Shown here in pieces: positions 44,014-57,443 of a DNA stretch of 64,000 nt. The translations under genes were made by a program, and so were the position numbers. The notes beneath the pieces are model-generated. The model did no database searches and had not been told where the DNA came from. It saw only the letters and a list, made by a program, of their open reading frames with translations. This DNA comes from Sipunculus nudus. Lineage: Eukaryota; Annelida; Sipuncula; Golfingiida; Sipunculidae. The first letter of the stretch is position 1; each line of letters opens with the position of its first letter. The stretch lies in assembly GCA_026874595.1 (NCBI GenBank), contig CM049317.1:51543618-51607617 (forward strand), written 5' to 3'.

Positions 44014-47000
44014 ACTATGAATTATATACCATGGTCATATGTGCCCAAAAATATGTCCTTGACCACAAAGGAGGTAAACTTGTTAACGTAATATTTCACA
44101 GGACTGTCGACGTAAATATTCAAATGTATTATAACTTCTATAGGGACAAACTTTCAAAACTTGTGTCAAACCCCATTCGATATCGTTCTTGGAACAATAC
44201 ATATTATATTCTATTATATTCAATTATATTAATGCTGGCTGCATGATTAGAAACCACTGAAGCATCTTCTGTACTACAACTCGCACACAAATATTTATTT
44301 CAACTTTCATTCTCTAGCACGTGTCCAAATATTCCTATCACGCTTTCAAGTACCTTTCAATGGTACGAGCCCTGCTATCCTTATGTGCATGAGTGAAATA
44401 ATTAGGGCCTAACTTTTTAAGTGCTGTCAATAATCATACATGAACATACGTGAACCTGCATAGCAAACATGAAACTGAAAAAAAGACGAGTGACATCTAC
44501 TGTATTTGCACTGTCGACAAACACAGCGCGTTGTTACTTTCAGTTCCCAACAAAATTAATGCGCATCCACCAACATGCAGGAACTGCAGAGGTTACATGA
44601 TTTAGGGAATAAACGTGTACAGCAGAGGAAAATACAATAATAACTAGTGATGAACTAACGCGCAACTAGTCCCCTTTCACAACGCCGCAACCTGTGAACG
44701 CGTGTCTTCTGATTCGAATTTATTCTGTGATGTCCGCATTGAAAATACTCCGCAGGTGCCCCCCATGATCATGAGACCCACGGTAGTCTGGACATGCAGA
44801 CGATGTCTGACATGCAGTTTAACGGGAAGAAGCTTTGAAAAGTAGCTGTTTTTAGGCTTATGGTATCTATTTATTTGCCTCCTTCACGATTCAAAACTGA
44901 AATAAACTAAATTAAGGTATATAAAAAATTTAGGATCGGTCACACAGATTTTTCTCCCAAGTGCATTCAAATGTGGAATTTTACCCCTTAGTGGCGGAAT
45001 CACGGAATGAACAACTAAAATACAGAATGATTCCGCAAAATGCGGAAGAGTTGGCAACTCTGCCAACATCAGGATCACGGGATTTAAATTTATTCACAGT
45101 ATGTCACTGGGAAAAGGTTAATTGATGATAAATAATGAGGGTATGCTTTTATACACCAATATATTCATTGTATATATAATTAATGTCATGCATCGCGGTC
45201 TGAAAATGAAGTGACGCATCGAAACAGCTCACCACCTTTTAATTGACGGATAATGAACTGAAAAAGTTCTACGCAATTATATTTATTAAGTAAATAGGGC
45301 CTCACATTTTGTGTAAACGGATGGCATTTGAACGGGGTTTTACCGTATATCAGAGCATTTTAAGGTAATAATTTTCAGCTTAGAGCTAAATCAAGGGCAA
45401 ATTTGCTGTACGGTTTGTAGTTTTATCCCCATTATAGTTTATGAATTCACGAAATTGGTATGATAACCAGAATAAAACCTTGTATACAAATAGCCCTGCA
45501 ATATCACCCTTGAAACATTAACACCTTTATCAAGCCAACCCCCGAGTGATGAAGTCGAATGCATCAGAACCTACCATGTAAACCGCATGGGACACAAAAC
45601 CGCATGCAATAATCGCATGCGACAGTCGTAAGAAAAAATCGAATCGTGTAAATAGGCATTCACTTTTTTTGCCGCTGTCTCAAGTCGAACTCCCCCTGAA
45701 GTCCTCAAGGCACGTAAACGTTACAGGAAAACAAGACCAGCTGCGACACTGAAACTTACAAGCTTGGGCCTGAGATGTTTGTACATTTCAATGCCCTGGA
45801 AGTAAAGACAACACAGAGACCGTTCCATGAGCCACGTCATACTGCCAAATGGCATGGATCCCCAGAATATTTTCAAATGACCCGCTGTACACGAATCAGT
45901 AAGTGCTTATATGGGGCTTGTAAGACTGACAGTACGCTGGTCGATCGATCTTTAATGTTTGAGTGCCGAAATGTGGCTGATGACTCGAGTGGACTTGCGG
46001 AGAACACTGGGCAGATACTTTTTTTTACAACTTATCACCAATGATCATTGCTTATCAAAAGATATTGGTGATCACTGCCTATCAAAAGATATGTAAAGTA
46101 AAAAAGGCTGCCGAAGGTTGGTTTGATTAAAAAAATACGAGATATCATTCCGTTTTCATTATTCAACTTAAGCAGAATGTCTAGTTTTCTCAAAGGATCT
46201 CCCAGCACGAACAGTATATAATTTAATATAATGTAAAATTGTCATGCAAGTTGAATTAAATATTGTGTTGATACTTATTGATGGTGCGGGAAGATTAGAA
46301 CGTATAGTTAAAATAAAGGAAAATATGACACAAGTGGGGCAATATACTACACACATTACATCATACAAATAGCTCAGCATGACTGGAAGTAAACTGTACT
46401 AAAATTATTATGAACTGTTTTGTGTCTTCCTATTAGTCATATGCCAGTTGCATCAGATGCTAGTCATGCAGATTTTGCCAAATGTGGCTTCCTTCTGCCA
46501 ATATAGAAATACAGACAACTGATTCGTTTCCACCAAAAAGGAATGCACCGGCGAAGGATTATGTCAATGGGCCTATACATGTCAACGCTAATTATCTTTT
46601 TAACAATGTTTTGCTTTGGCTGTACTTTGTAAACTTAATTAAACCAGTACTGGTGTACTTATTTCTGGCTTGAACCTTTAAGATAAATTATTTCAAACAT
46701 GTTTTAAACATGAAGACAATACGACAATGAAGGGTGTGTTCAAAGTTGTGTACACTTGCAAACATGATTTACAGATTTGAACTTGATTCCTCTGTTACTA
46801 AAGGTAATGACTGACCAAAAAACAGACACGGGATTGAAAACAGTATTTTCATGGAAACCATCTTTGTACATACATATTTTAAGTCAATTCATTCTAAGTT
46901 ATACAATTATGGAACAGTTTGGACAAACAAAATATGATCCAGATGAGGGTAATTTAGATTTGGCAAAAATAAAAATTACTGTTGTTTCATTGCAAGAAGC

Positions 47001-48845
47001 CTTTGATAATATGTGGAAAAGCTTTCATTTTCTCGCAGCTTCGTAGAGTACATGTAATATGTTAAAATCTTTTACTGTATGGCTAACTCGAGGCCAAAAA
47101 TACATTGACCTGGTTGGCATATAAAAACCGGACACTACAGACCCTGCTTACCTGTACCTGTTCAAATAAACATGCACATTGTGTAACACAGTTAATAAGA
47201 GATATGATGGGTGCAAAAGTTAACCTTAGTTAAATCTATACCTGCAAAGGAAATTATAAAATTAAAGATGACAAAAGTAATTATTATAGTCAAGGTGCAT
47301 CGGTCCAATATAGAAAGTGTTTTATTCTGTCAAGTGGTGAAATTTAAAAAAATATAGATCATATGTATAATGAAATTCTTTACTGATTTATGTTAGTAGA
47401 TTCTATATTAAATATTATATTAAATATTAATGTTCCTGGTGTCAATTGTTGTACAACGGTTAAGGCCTACTTACATAACTTGTCTGACAAAAAGTTGCTC
47501 CTGAGGAAACAAAAAATATCGGAACCAGGTAAACAGATGCAGTTACACACCTTTGTAGGTGTCACGCAGAGTGAAGACTCGAGTGTTGAACATTTGATAC
47601 CCTGTTTTTTTTATGACTTACATGATGTCCTTCCCAGCACATCTCATTAATGTCCTAATAAGCCTTCAACTGTCATATACCAATGCAATTATTGCAAAAA
47701 TCTTGTTATACCTGCTTTTCGCAATATATCGTCCATATAAATGCATGTCCTAACCCCCTGTGCTCTTAAATGTAAATCACTTTGCAAAAGAAATATGGAT
47801 TAGCATTTAGACCAAATGGAATTACACATCATCGGTAAAACGTGTTTTTCCATGCAAAACCTAAGTAGTCCCTGTGGTATAAATGCACAGGTATGTGATG
47901 AAAACCGTGTGCTCCAAGCACCGTGAGCTATTACATTTGAAGCAAAAATAGTGTAAGAATATGAAAGTGTTTTTGCAAAATATCTGTGTATATAGTTATA
48001 GCACTGATATATTTGAACCTGAGAGTGTTGTGGCTAAATCCCACGACACGATCACGCATGCTTGAAGAGACCAAATGTTATTGTCCAGCAGAGAACACAG
48101 AAATTGGAAAAAGTGTTCGAAAGAAAGTAGTGGGATTTTTTTTTTTTTATTTATACCATCAGAGTTTGAAAAGTCCCACGATAATGTCCGGCAGAGACTT
48201 AAGTGAACGGAATATTTATAAAATTTTAAACACCAAAGGGGAACGCATGCTTACTTGTGAGAATTATTATCTTTATTTTTTTACTTAAATCAATTACGGA
48301 TTTTGAATGTAGGAATTCGAATTGACTTTCGAGTTTACTTCGATCAAATACAGATTGTCAATGTATTCGACATAGTGGACTCTAGTTCCCGTAGAATAAT
48401 GCTATGTAAACGTCTTTTACCCCTGGTTTAATGTGTCAAACGCTTTCGTATAATTAAGGATCACCATTTAGGCGCTTCATTCAACCCTCCATTCGCCAAT
48501 TTAACATATCAGTGTGTTTCAAATGGCTTCCTTTGCCTGCATATTTGTTATGATGGGACAAAAAAATTTCTTTCGAATACTTAAGCGAGCTTTGTGGTGG
48601 GAGATGGACTGTTCATAATTTTAGGATGTCAATTTAATTACTCCTTTGAATACAACATTAATAGGTTGTTTTTAGTGTCTTTTAGAGGCACGTTAACAGT
48701 CAATGGGAATTTTCACCCATATATTCGATATTAGGATCGAAAGAAAATGTTATTCTCAGAAGAATAATTTATTGATTTATATATATTGGAGTTTAGAGAG
48801 TTGTAGCAGTTGTAGTACTTTGAATAATGAACGAACAACACTTGA
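44014..48845. other. no gene seen
   Basis: AT-rich. Open frames at 45775, 46777, 47390 and 47986 have no motifs or splice support. A 26-bp unit ending TATCAAAAGATAT is duplicated at about 46038-46091. Confidence 0.45.
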
Positions 48846-48866
48846 CAGGGGCGGATCCAGGATTTT
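48846..48866 (+). repeat. single terminus of the CAGGGGCGGATCCAGG transposon family
   Basis: CAGGGGCGGATCCAGGATTT matches the terminal inverted repeat of the MITE at 52623-52756. No partner end was found nearby, so this is a truncated copy. Confidence 0.5.
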
Positions 48867-49090
48867 GGAAAAGACTTCCATCACATTTAAAATTTTCATG
48901 AAGGTAAGTATGCGCATGCATATGTTTAAACAAATATTTAGAAGTGTTAGAAAAAATATAAAAAAAATATCATATTAACAGAGGACGTACGCTTTGTGTT
49001 CAAGGGGAAATCAACATAAATATTATGTGCAATACATTTCTAAATTCCAAAGGTTTTCAAGAGAAAGTAATAAAAATAAACACGTGTACC

Positions 49091-49184
49091 ACGTTAACGA
49101 TCTTCGATCTAGGATATTGAAATTTACACCAGTCTCAGAACCCAGCGTGTAAATTTCAGTGTTCCAGCTGATCATGTTAACGGG
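49091..49184. repeat. imperfect hairpin with ~39-bp arms
   Basis: The left arm ACGTTAACGATC...GAAATTTACAC and right arm GTGTAAATTTC...GATCATGTTAACG are reverse complements with several mismatches around a 16-bp loop. It could be a relic of a foldback element or a structured RNA. Confidence 0.45.
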
Positions 49185-52100
49185 GCCGTTTCACCTGACC
49201 TCTTTTCAATAAACGTTTAATTAAATGTTATTTCATTCACATTTTTACATTGTTACTGGTCAAATAGGCGCTGTTATGTGCCAAATGTATTTTTATTCCT
49301 TTCAAAGTTTGTCTTTCTAGTTAACTGAATATTTAATTTTGGAAAATGAATTATTATATACACTTACATATAAACTTGCATTATTAACATCCGTTTGGAG
49401 TTTTAGAGAGTGCCGCTGGATCGATTGCATGATGATGCCGCTGGATCTATTCATTCATCATGCATCTCTTGAAAAATATGACCTATGAATAACTTGATAG
49501 CTGCAGCCCTACCTGCTCAAGACATTTGGTAGCAAATATGTTAATACAGCGAATGCCATTCATAGTTTTAAGTAAAATAGGAAGAAATAATCCTGTCTGA
49601 GGTTGTTGTGGAGACAGTGTTAATATGCAGTTGGAGAAGGAACGTTTGGAGTGTACACATTTGCTCTGTATGGGATGATGTACCCACGTGAGTTCGAAGG
49701 GAACTAGATTTTAAAAGGGGATATTAAATAAAATATACATTTTACTTCAATTTGTGTTCCGCTGTTTCATTTGTCAGACCTCAACGACTATATTCAAAGA
49801 CAAAGACGTGTAAGCCACATTTGTGAGACATCAGTAAGGCGTTCGACAAGGTCTGTTCCCCAAGTCAGTACCCTATGGTGCTTATCGCCCTGCACATAGA
49901 TAGGGACACTCTTTACATGCTGTGACATGGTTTCGCATATGCACATAATGACAGTTCGATGCTACTAGTGTCGGTCAACATTCCTCAATGTGGACCGTAC
50001 ATGGGTGTTCCTAACATGTAATGCATCGTGCAACAGCCATTTGAACTTATGTACAGTAATTTTTCGTACGATGCGCTTGGATCGTTTTAACCAACTGAAT
50101 GTTTGTTCGGCGCAATCGGTTTTGTGCCATGTATATCAACAAACCCGTCCAGATGAGGATGACACCCACAAAGGGGCCCATCAAGGGGCATGCATGTTGC
50201 CTTGACAAAAATATCCAATAAAATATCACACTATTGGTTGAGCAATTGTGCCCTGGGGTTACCATTTCTTGCAAGTTTAAACGGGAAGGGGTGCAGCTCA
50301 CAGGCCCTATCATATCCAATGTATATTAATGTGAATATTGTTCAACCCAGCGACAGCAGAGCATGAAACACTTAACCGATAGTAACACATGTATATATCT
50401 CCCTCACACTCACTATGATGCAACATGGTTTTACGAAATCAAGCACACCCGCTGTTGTGTTGTTAAATGTCGCCAGTTTTTCTCGTCCTTGCACCCTGTA
50501 ACCACCAAAGAATCCTATGGCAATGGCAGATATTTAATTGACAGTTCCTGTATTGCTGTTTTCACCTACATGTCACACAAGGAAATTATCAATGTCTTCT
50601 CAATCCCTTACCTGTTAACAAATCAGATTCGTTTTCTCATTCTCATATAGTTACATTGTTCACCTTAATCTCATTTCTCATAACCAATTTGGGGCCTAAT
50701 TGCACATGCATTCGCAAATCCTCACACTGAAATCTCAATGCTTCCGCATCGTACATAACGTTAAAGTGTGCTGTCGCCACTCAGTGTTTTCACCAACTAC
50801 ATTTAATCTCTGTTCATAGAGTCTACACCACTATTAATCAGTTATCATACTCCTGCCAGTCAGGAACACTGATGCAGCTGCTCTGATCTGCTCAAACCTG
50901 TTAACACTACATATCACAGCTTCCCTAAACTAGGCTAGGGTCAGTGCAAATACCGTATGTAAACTATAAGCCCCGGAGGGTCTAAAGTGATTCCAGACCA
51001 ACAAGTTTATAGATGTTCAGACACGACTATCGAATTTATTCATACTAGGAATTAAGAGGTGTTTTCTTCAAATTTATAGTAAAATAGGCCTCGGTTGTTT
51101 ATTATTATAGAGCGTAAACTGGTGCCGCGTATATGTAAACCACTGTCCCGCCGTCTGCCCTTAAAATCGCTTGCTCGTTTTCCTATACACAGCCATCAAT
51201 CAAGTTTATTTCTGCGTAATGCTTTTTGACGATACTTATCCTATGGCAAGTGTGATATAGGATTATTCTATTCTCCCTAAAAAATATAGTTGTTTTTAAG
51301 TCAACAGCACCTAAACTATGACACGCCGCTGATAGATACATCGTGACCCGACCGGCATTGTTACTCGTTTTCTACTAGAGTTATGTCCTGTTTGTAAAGT
51401 TAATATCCTCAACACAGGATAAGGGATTTCATTCAAATTCTGAAAAACACTTTTTTATGTGGTCTTTGGCCTCCTTAAGTATCACAAGGAACGTATAAAA
51501 ATATTCTGAGATAGACGTCTCCGCTGATAGATAAATGCCTCCCGGGCCGCCCATTTTTTTTTTTTTTTTTAATTTTATACTGCTTGCGGTACACTCTAGA
51601 TCCAAGTTCATATATTTTAAATAATGAACAAATAGGAAAAACGAGATTTTTTGTTAAATACACTTAGGTTGTTAATTATGAATACGCGTGAACCAATGTC
51701 ACGGATATGTGAATCATATGTATAGATTTTATAATGGATTATATAATGTTATTTTAATTTCAATATAAATACAGCAAAACTGGTAATCCCTTTTAAATGT
51801 ACATGAACAATTATCTGAAAAACAATCCCAGGAACGAAATAGGTAAATCAACAATTTAACATAATGATGAGTGTTGTACACATTTATTTTATTCCATCGT
51901 AAGTGAATAAAGTTGTTGCTGGTGTTATGTTATTCATTATTGTTAATATTTTAAATACATATAAAATGCCACAGACAAAATAATATGATTGTAGTGTTGC
52001 TCAAATTGCACAAATTGCAGGTATGCATTTTAGAAATAGAATATTGTAAATGTAACATCTCTAGACTTATTTTAAGTACATTTATGTATGCATAAGTTTT

Positions 52101-52622
52101 GCTTCATATGGAATGTAACATGAAAAAGTACAATAGATTACATGCAATAGTTGAAAAGCACAGGTATACATTGTTACGAATACAAATTGCTCAGGGGAAA
52201 ATTTATCTGATGGGCACATTGTTTTTAAGAAACGGTGCTATCCTGAAAAGCCTAGACTCTCCTATTGGGTACCTCTGCACAGACCGTTCCAGCATTATGA
52301 AGGATACCTAGTTTGGTTTTGTTGGTAATATTTCTGCCATATGGGAATAAAAGAGCTCTTAAAATCTTTTTGCCAAATCAACAAAAAAAATATTTGTGAG
52401 ATTATTTGGTATTCTCGAAAGAACATACTGATATATATTGACAGAGGACAAAGATTGATCACTATAGCTCAGATGATTTTCAGACTGATTAACTAAAACT
52501 ACTAACATTTAACTCCTGTTTTACCATAGGAGGTAAGACTGGAAATTTGATTAAAAAAAAACAAACATACGTACCATATTTGATAATAATGTCCAAATAA
52601 TGTGCGAGGAACTCTGCCTGAT
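49185..52622. other. no gene seen
   Basis: No supported coding region. The fragment at 52441-52495 (AGAGGACAAAGATTGATCAC, ATAGCTCAGATGATTTTCAG) belongs to the satellite-end repeat family. Confidence 0.45.
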
Positions 52623-52756
52623 CAGGCTCGGATCCAGAGAGGGATTTTGCGGGTCGAACCCCCACCCCTTCTCTCAACCAACGAACTTTTTATAGGCAAT
52701 TGTTATGCATGGCACTAGTTGACCTCTCCCTGCAAAAAATCCTGGATCCGCGCCTG
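52623..52756. mobile_element. 134-bp MITE with 5-bp target duplication
   Basis: It starts CAGGCTCGGATCCAG and ends CTGGATCCGCGCCTG, imperfect terminal inverted repeats. CTGAT flanks it on both sides (52618-52622, 52757-52761). There is no coding capacity. The related single end at 48846 has the more canonical GGGGCGGATCCAGG. Confidence 0.75.
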
Positions 52757-52761
52757 CTGAT

Positions 52762-53696
52762 ACAATCCTGAACTGTTTAATTCTCCCTATGGCCCTCTCC
52801 CAATGAACGCGATGACATGCAATTTTTCTTTTATACTTGTTTACATCAGCAGGTGACATTTAGGAAGTACTGCTTGAAAACGGTTGAATTTTTATTTTTA
52901 AGCCAAGAATTTTAAGGTTTCATGAATAAAAAAATCTTGGTTTGCCATGACACCATCACCTTTCGGACATGGCAAGACTCAATAAAATCTTCTAGAACAT
53001 TTTCTAACCCTGATTTTACAAACACATTTTTAACAGATTTAGATCCTTAATAGAGTGTTGAGAGATACATTATTGCCCCTTGAGGGTCACAAGCAACAAT
53101 GCCTTTTACTGTAGAGCAGAATTTATACTGAGAGTATTACGGACTCTGTGTAACCATGATGAAGGGTTTTTCCTATCTTTATTTCTCGACAGTCCATTAT
53201 TAATATGGTATTTTGGAAATTTGCAGATATTCTTTAGGCATATGATTCATAATTACATCTCTAATTGGCAATATCGGCATACTACCAAAAGTAAGGAACG
53301 GAAAGTTAATCTAAGAATCAAATATTAGACTGACAGACGGTTCTGGTATATCAAAAAGAAATGCAAGAGTGACAACTGAGCTGACGGCTACATACTTACA
53401 GTAGCTTTAGCATTTGATGAAAACAAAACAGGATTAACATTCTTATCAGGGAATAAAAAATTAAAAATATTCATGAATGTTTCCTTGTCAAATTCATTAT
53501 AATATTTAACCAAAATAATAATAAATTTTATAAAAAAAAAAAAAAAAATTTATAATAATAAACCAAAATAACATTGCGATTTTCAAGCTGGTAAATATTA
53601 AACTTTTTTCTTTTGACTAGTAGCATGACTTATGTGTCTCTTTATATTGTCCAGCTGAGTCTCGAGTTCCTCAAGTTTTATTATTATTGAGGTCAA

Positions 53697-53731
<35 letters not shown>

Positions 53732-54603
53732 TCTGTCTCTCTTTGTGGCTTGGAGCTCCTCTTCCACCGTCAAGTTGAGTGGCATTTGAGAGGGGGGGGG
53801 GAACCTCGAGTCGTCAGATTGGGGTCCTTGAGTCGTCATGTTATCCTAATTGGCCTTCCATAGAATTATTTGTTATAAATTAGCGGATTAATATAGAAAT
53901 AACTGTAATATTAATTATACAATAAATAAGCTGTTATACACATATCATATAATCATATCATATAATAATTAATGGGATTAATTACCTGATAAACCTAACT
54001 TTGGTAATATTTATAAGACACCGATGCTACTTACTTTCTCTTCTTAGTGGAGGAAGGTTCAATAAATTATCATATAAGATGCACACACGGCTTCTTTTTC
54101 TCTTTTGAAAGCCATTTCACCAAGCCATTTCACCATATATGTATTGTACATTTGTATATATCAGCATCAAAAGTTAAAACAATAAAATTAAAATAATAAA
54201 ATGTTTAAAAGATCATAATTAGTTATATTTAATAAGTGACTCTGATGTTTACGCTTCAATCATCAAAAGAACATGTTGTCTGTGATAAAGAAAGGAAAAC
54301 AAAGTTCAGCAAAGTGCCAATATGTTTGATTTCTGGTAAACTGATGTCAGAAATGACATTCATACCAGTTGGAAATAGAGACTGTGCATACAGCACGGCC
54401 TGAATGGGAAAACTCTATGCTAAAAATGAAATCGACACGGTGATTGGTATGCGTAGTGATCCCGGCAGCGTGCGGATACGGACTACGCATACGGATGAAT
54501 GAAAACGGTCCAGTTAAAAATGTCTACAAAGCGATTTTGCGGACTACGCATACGGACTACGCACTTGTGGAAAAGCACCATAGGACTACACCAGTTCATT
54601 GTA
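52762..54603. other. no gene seen; microsatellites
   Basis: Includes the CT tract (53695-53745) and A/T-rich palindromic sequence around 53505-53575. Just before the Helitron, ACGGACTACGCATACGGA occurs twice (about 54478 and 54541). Confidence 0.45.
53695..53745. repeat. (CT)n microsatellite
   Basis: About 22 CT units with two GT interruptions. Confidence 0.9.
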
Positions 54604-55629
54604 TCCGCCAAAACAGAGTTTTGCGGATACTATGTTTTCAGCCCACCGCCGCCGCCGCGTAGGTGTCCGGAGAACTCCTCCATAACCGCTGGGCGGAATT
54701 TTACGAAACCCGGAATTATGTTCGGGTCACATGTGAACTGCTGCGCCCCGATTTTGTTTTGACCTCTGACCTTTCCTCTGCGCTCTGCGTCCGTTTGTGC
54801 GTCTGTTTCCACACATAAACCCACATATCTCGGGAACCGTTTGACGGATCAGGAAATTTTTTTGCACAAATGTAGCCCTTGGAGAGCTTTATAACATACA
54901 CAAAAAATGGAAATTCGGCATGCGTATGCCTCCTGGATAGCTTTTCCGATTTTATGACAGGTGGCGCCACCTACATTCTAGTTTACGCTGCAGACATCCA
55001 AGCTCATATCTCCGGAACCTTTTGACTGATTGGGCCAAAATTTTGCATGTGTATAGATCTCACATAGCTCTTTATCATACACAAAACTGGTTGCGCCACC
55101 TGCAGCCATTTTTGCACAGCTCCCGTCTGTTTGTCTGCCATGGGATAAAATCACTCATATCTCGGCAGTGGTTTGACATATCTGCCTAAAATTTTGCAGG
55201 TTTATACATCCCCGACAGCTCTCTTGATTTTATGCGGGTGGCGCCACCTGCATTCTAGTTTATGCAGCAGACATCCAAGCTCATATCTTGAGAACCGTTT
55301 GACCGATTGGGCCAAGATTGGTGGCGCCACCTTCAACCATTTTTTGCACAGCGTCCATCTGTTTGTCTGCCACGGGCTAAAATCACTCAAAAACATGTAG
55401 TGGTTTGACTTATCTGCCTCAAATTTTGCATATGTATACAACTTGGACGGCTTTCTGGATTTTGTGGTAGGTGGCGCAACCTACATACACCATTTGGCTG
55501 CAGACATCCATGCTAATATGCAACACTTCACTCTATTTCCCCTTGCCACTCAATCCATGCCTCACTTCACCCGTTCCACTCTGATTTGGGCGGATACACG
55601 TAGTCGCTTGTCGACTACCCGTATTCTAG
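54604..55629 (+). mobile_element. non-autonomous Helitron (HINE), full length
   Basis: It begins TCCGCC after an A and ends CTAG before a T, as Helitrons do at A|T targets. At the 3' end a 7-bp perfect hairpin GTAGTCG-CTTGT-CGACTAC (55600-55618) stands 7 nt before CTAG. At the 5' end ATCCGCCAAAAC and GTTTTGCGGAT form a second hairpin. The interior has ~275-bp tandem units with four GGTGGCGCCACC-type sites. No Rep or helicase is coded. The same element lies at 11876-13041 and, as a 3' fragment, at 57017-57228. Confidence 0.85.
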
Positions 55630-56076
55630 TTGTAAGACGGTACCAGTCTATGTACAGGAACAGGAATCGAGATTAAAAGCACATGATGTTCAATCACGGG
55701 TTTCGTTAATTACCTGCCTCTATGTACGTATGTTGAGGCCATCGGATATTACCCGACTAATTCGGACTGTGTCTAAAGCTTTTGCTCAGGGAACTTATGA
55801 AATGTTAAGATGCCATGGCCCGTACAGCATCTACCTCGAACAAAAGTTGAAAGAGGAGGGTTTCAGAAGGGAGCCACTATAGAACGCGGGCTTCACTTCT
55901 ATTGAGGAACATGAAAATATAAATAAAACTCCTGTCATTCCCTATTTAACTCCTACTTTTCCCTTTAGGTGCCCCAACAGTAATAACAACTCTTCTAACA
56001 TAAACAACTACTAAACATCAGAAGTCGCTTGAATCGGGAATCGAACCTACGATCTCTACACGCTACTAAAGCTCGA
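55630..56076. other. no gene seen
   Basis: Intervening sequence between the Helitron and the foldback element; no feature supported. Confidence 0.4.
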
Positions 56077-56850
56077 CATACACGTTGCGACGCGACCCGA
56101 CTGAACTCAACTGGGCCCAACTGAACAGGTTTCCTCAAGTTTTCTACAGTTTCTGACCAGTTTTTGACCCTGCAGACTGACGAAAACTAGGGTGCATACA
56201 CATAACGACCCGACTCAACTCAACTGAATCGACGACAGAGGCGGTACATTCAAATCAACAAAAATGGAGACAAGCTTGTGACTTATGAAAGAAAAGTCAT
56301 TTATACATCTTTACATGTCATTTTATTTATCAGTATACCTGTATGTATCCATATCTCGCCCTTTCAATTCTTCCCATCGCATAGATGAATAATTTTAGTT
56401 TGATATAATTTAAGTCTATAAAATAGTATTCGATGTCCTGATTTATACTATATATTCTACATCCGTGAACATGAAGCATATCTTTGATATTATACTGCCA
56501 TTGTACTGGTGACATTGGGTATACAGATCTATATTCATATATAATGCGCGCATAGTGCTCATGTAATGTTTTGTTGTCTTTCTCTGCACCATACAATTTT
56601 GGCCAAAAAGATCACATGACCGAGGTATTCATGTGATCAGAGACGTAGATGTGATTGGTTGCCGACTGTACTTCTGAACGACGCGACTCAACTGGACACG
56701 ATTTCTTCTGACACTGCCAGAAACCAAAAACTGACGCCGACTGGTGCCGACTCTGGTTGAGTCGGGTCGTTTTCGCGCATACACTTTGCGACGCGACTCA
56801 ACTCAACCAGTTTTTGACCTGTTGAGTTGAGTCGGGTCGCAACGTGTATG
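56077..56850. mobile_element. 774-bp foldback transposon with repeated subterminal motif
   Basis: The left end CATACACGTTGCGACGCGAC and the right end (reverse complement CATACACGTTGCGACCCGAC) form terminal inverted repeats of about 40 bp. The motif CGACCCGACTCAACTCAAC or its complement recurs at least six times within about 170 bp of each end. At 56787-56851 two opposed copies make a near-perfect 34-bp hairpin with an 8-nt loop. There is no transposase and no clear target duplication. Confidence 0.7.
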
Positions 56851-57016
56851 CCGTTAAGACGAGATACCAGCAGGAGCGAGTTTTGTTCATTTATATCTGC
56901 GATTGAAGCGACATCTATCGCGAAAATGGGAAACCGTTTACTATTTGAACATGAGAATTAAGCTTCAGACGGGGAAACCAAGGTTCCCCTGACCCCTCCT
57001 CCTCTAATATAATAAT

Positions 57017-57228
57017 ATACATGTAGTGGTAAGACTTATCTGCCTAAAATTTTGCATATGTATACAACTTGGACAGCTTTCTGGATTTTGTGGTTGGTGG
57101 CGCAACCTACATACACATTTCGGCTGCAGACATCCATGCTAATATGCAACACATCTCACTCTATTATCTCTTGCCACTCAATCCATGCCTTACTTCACCC
57201 ATTCCACTCTGATTTTGGTGTATTCTAG
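57017..57228 (+). mobile_element. 3' fragment of the same HINE family
   Basis: Begins ACATGTAGTGG and matches the last 250 bp of 54604-55629. It ends GTATTCTAG followed by T, but about 35 bp including the terminal hairpin are deleted before the end. Confidence 0.7.
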
Positions 57229-57443
57229 TATTTCAAGTTTTGTTGTATTATCACTCTAGTCATTTCTCTTGTAGTTAACAAGAATGTCAGCTTTTCCACT
57301 GGAAGGCAGTTTAATGGGTTTTTTCCATTTGTTTCAGTAAAAATCAGAATGTCAGCCATCATAAACTCTGGGTCACTCCTAATGTGAGGAATCTGCTTTT
57401 GAAGGGAGTGAACAGGAGCAATAATTGTAAGTGCAATTCTTTC

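Noticed and set aside
53505-53575. Possible palindrome around an A tract
   Set aside because: Mostly simple A/T sequence; pairing is what composition predicts.
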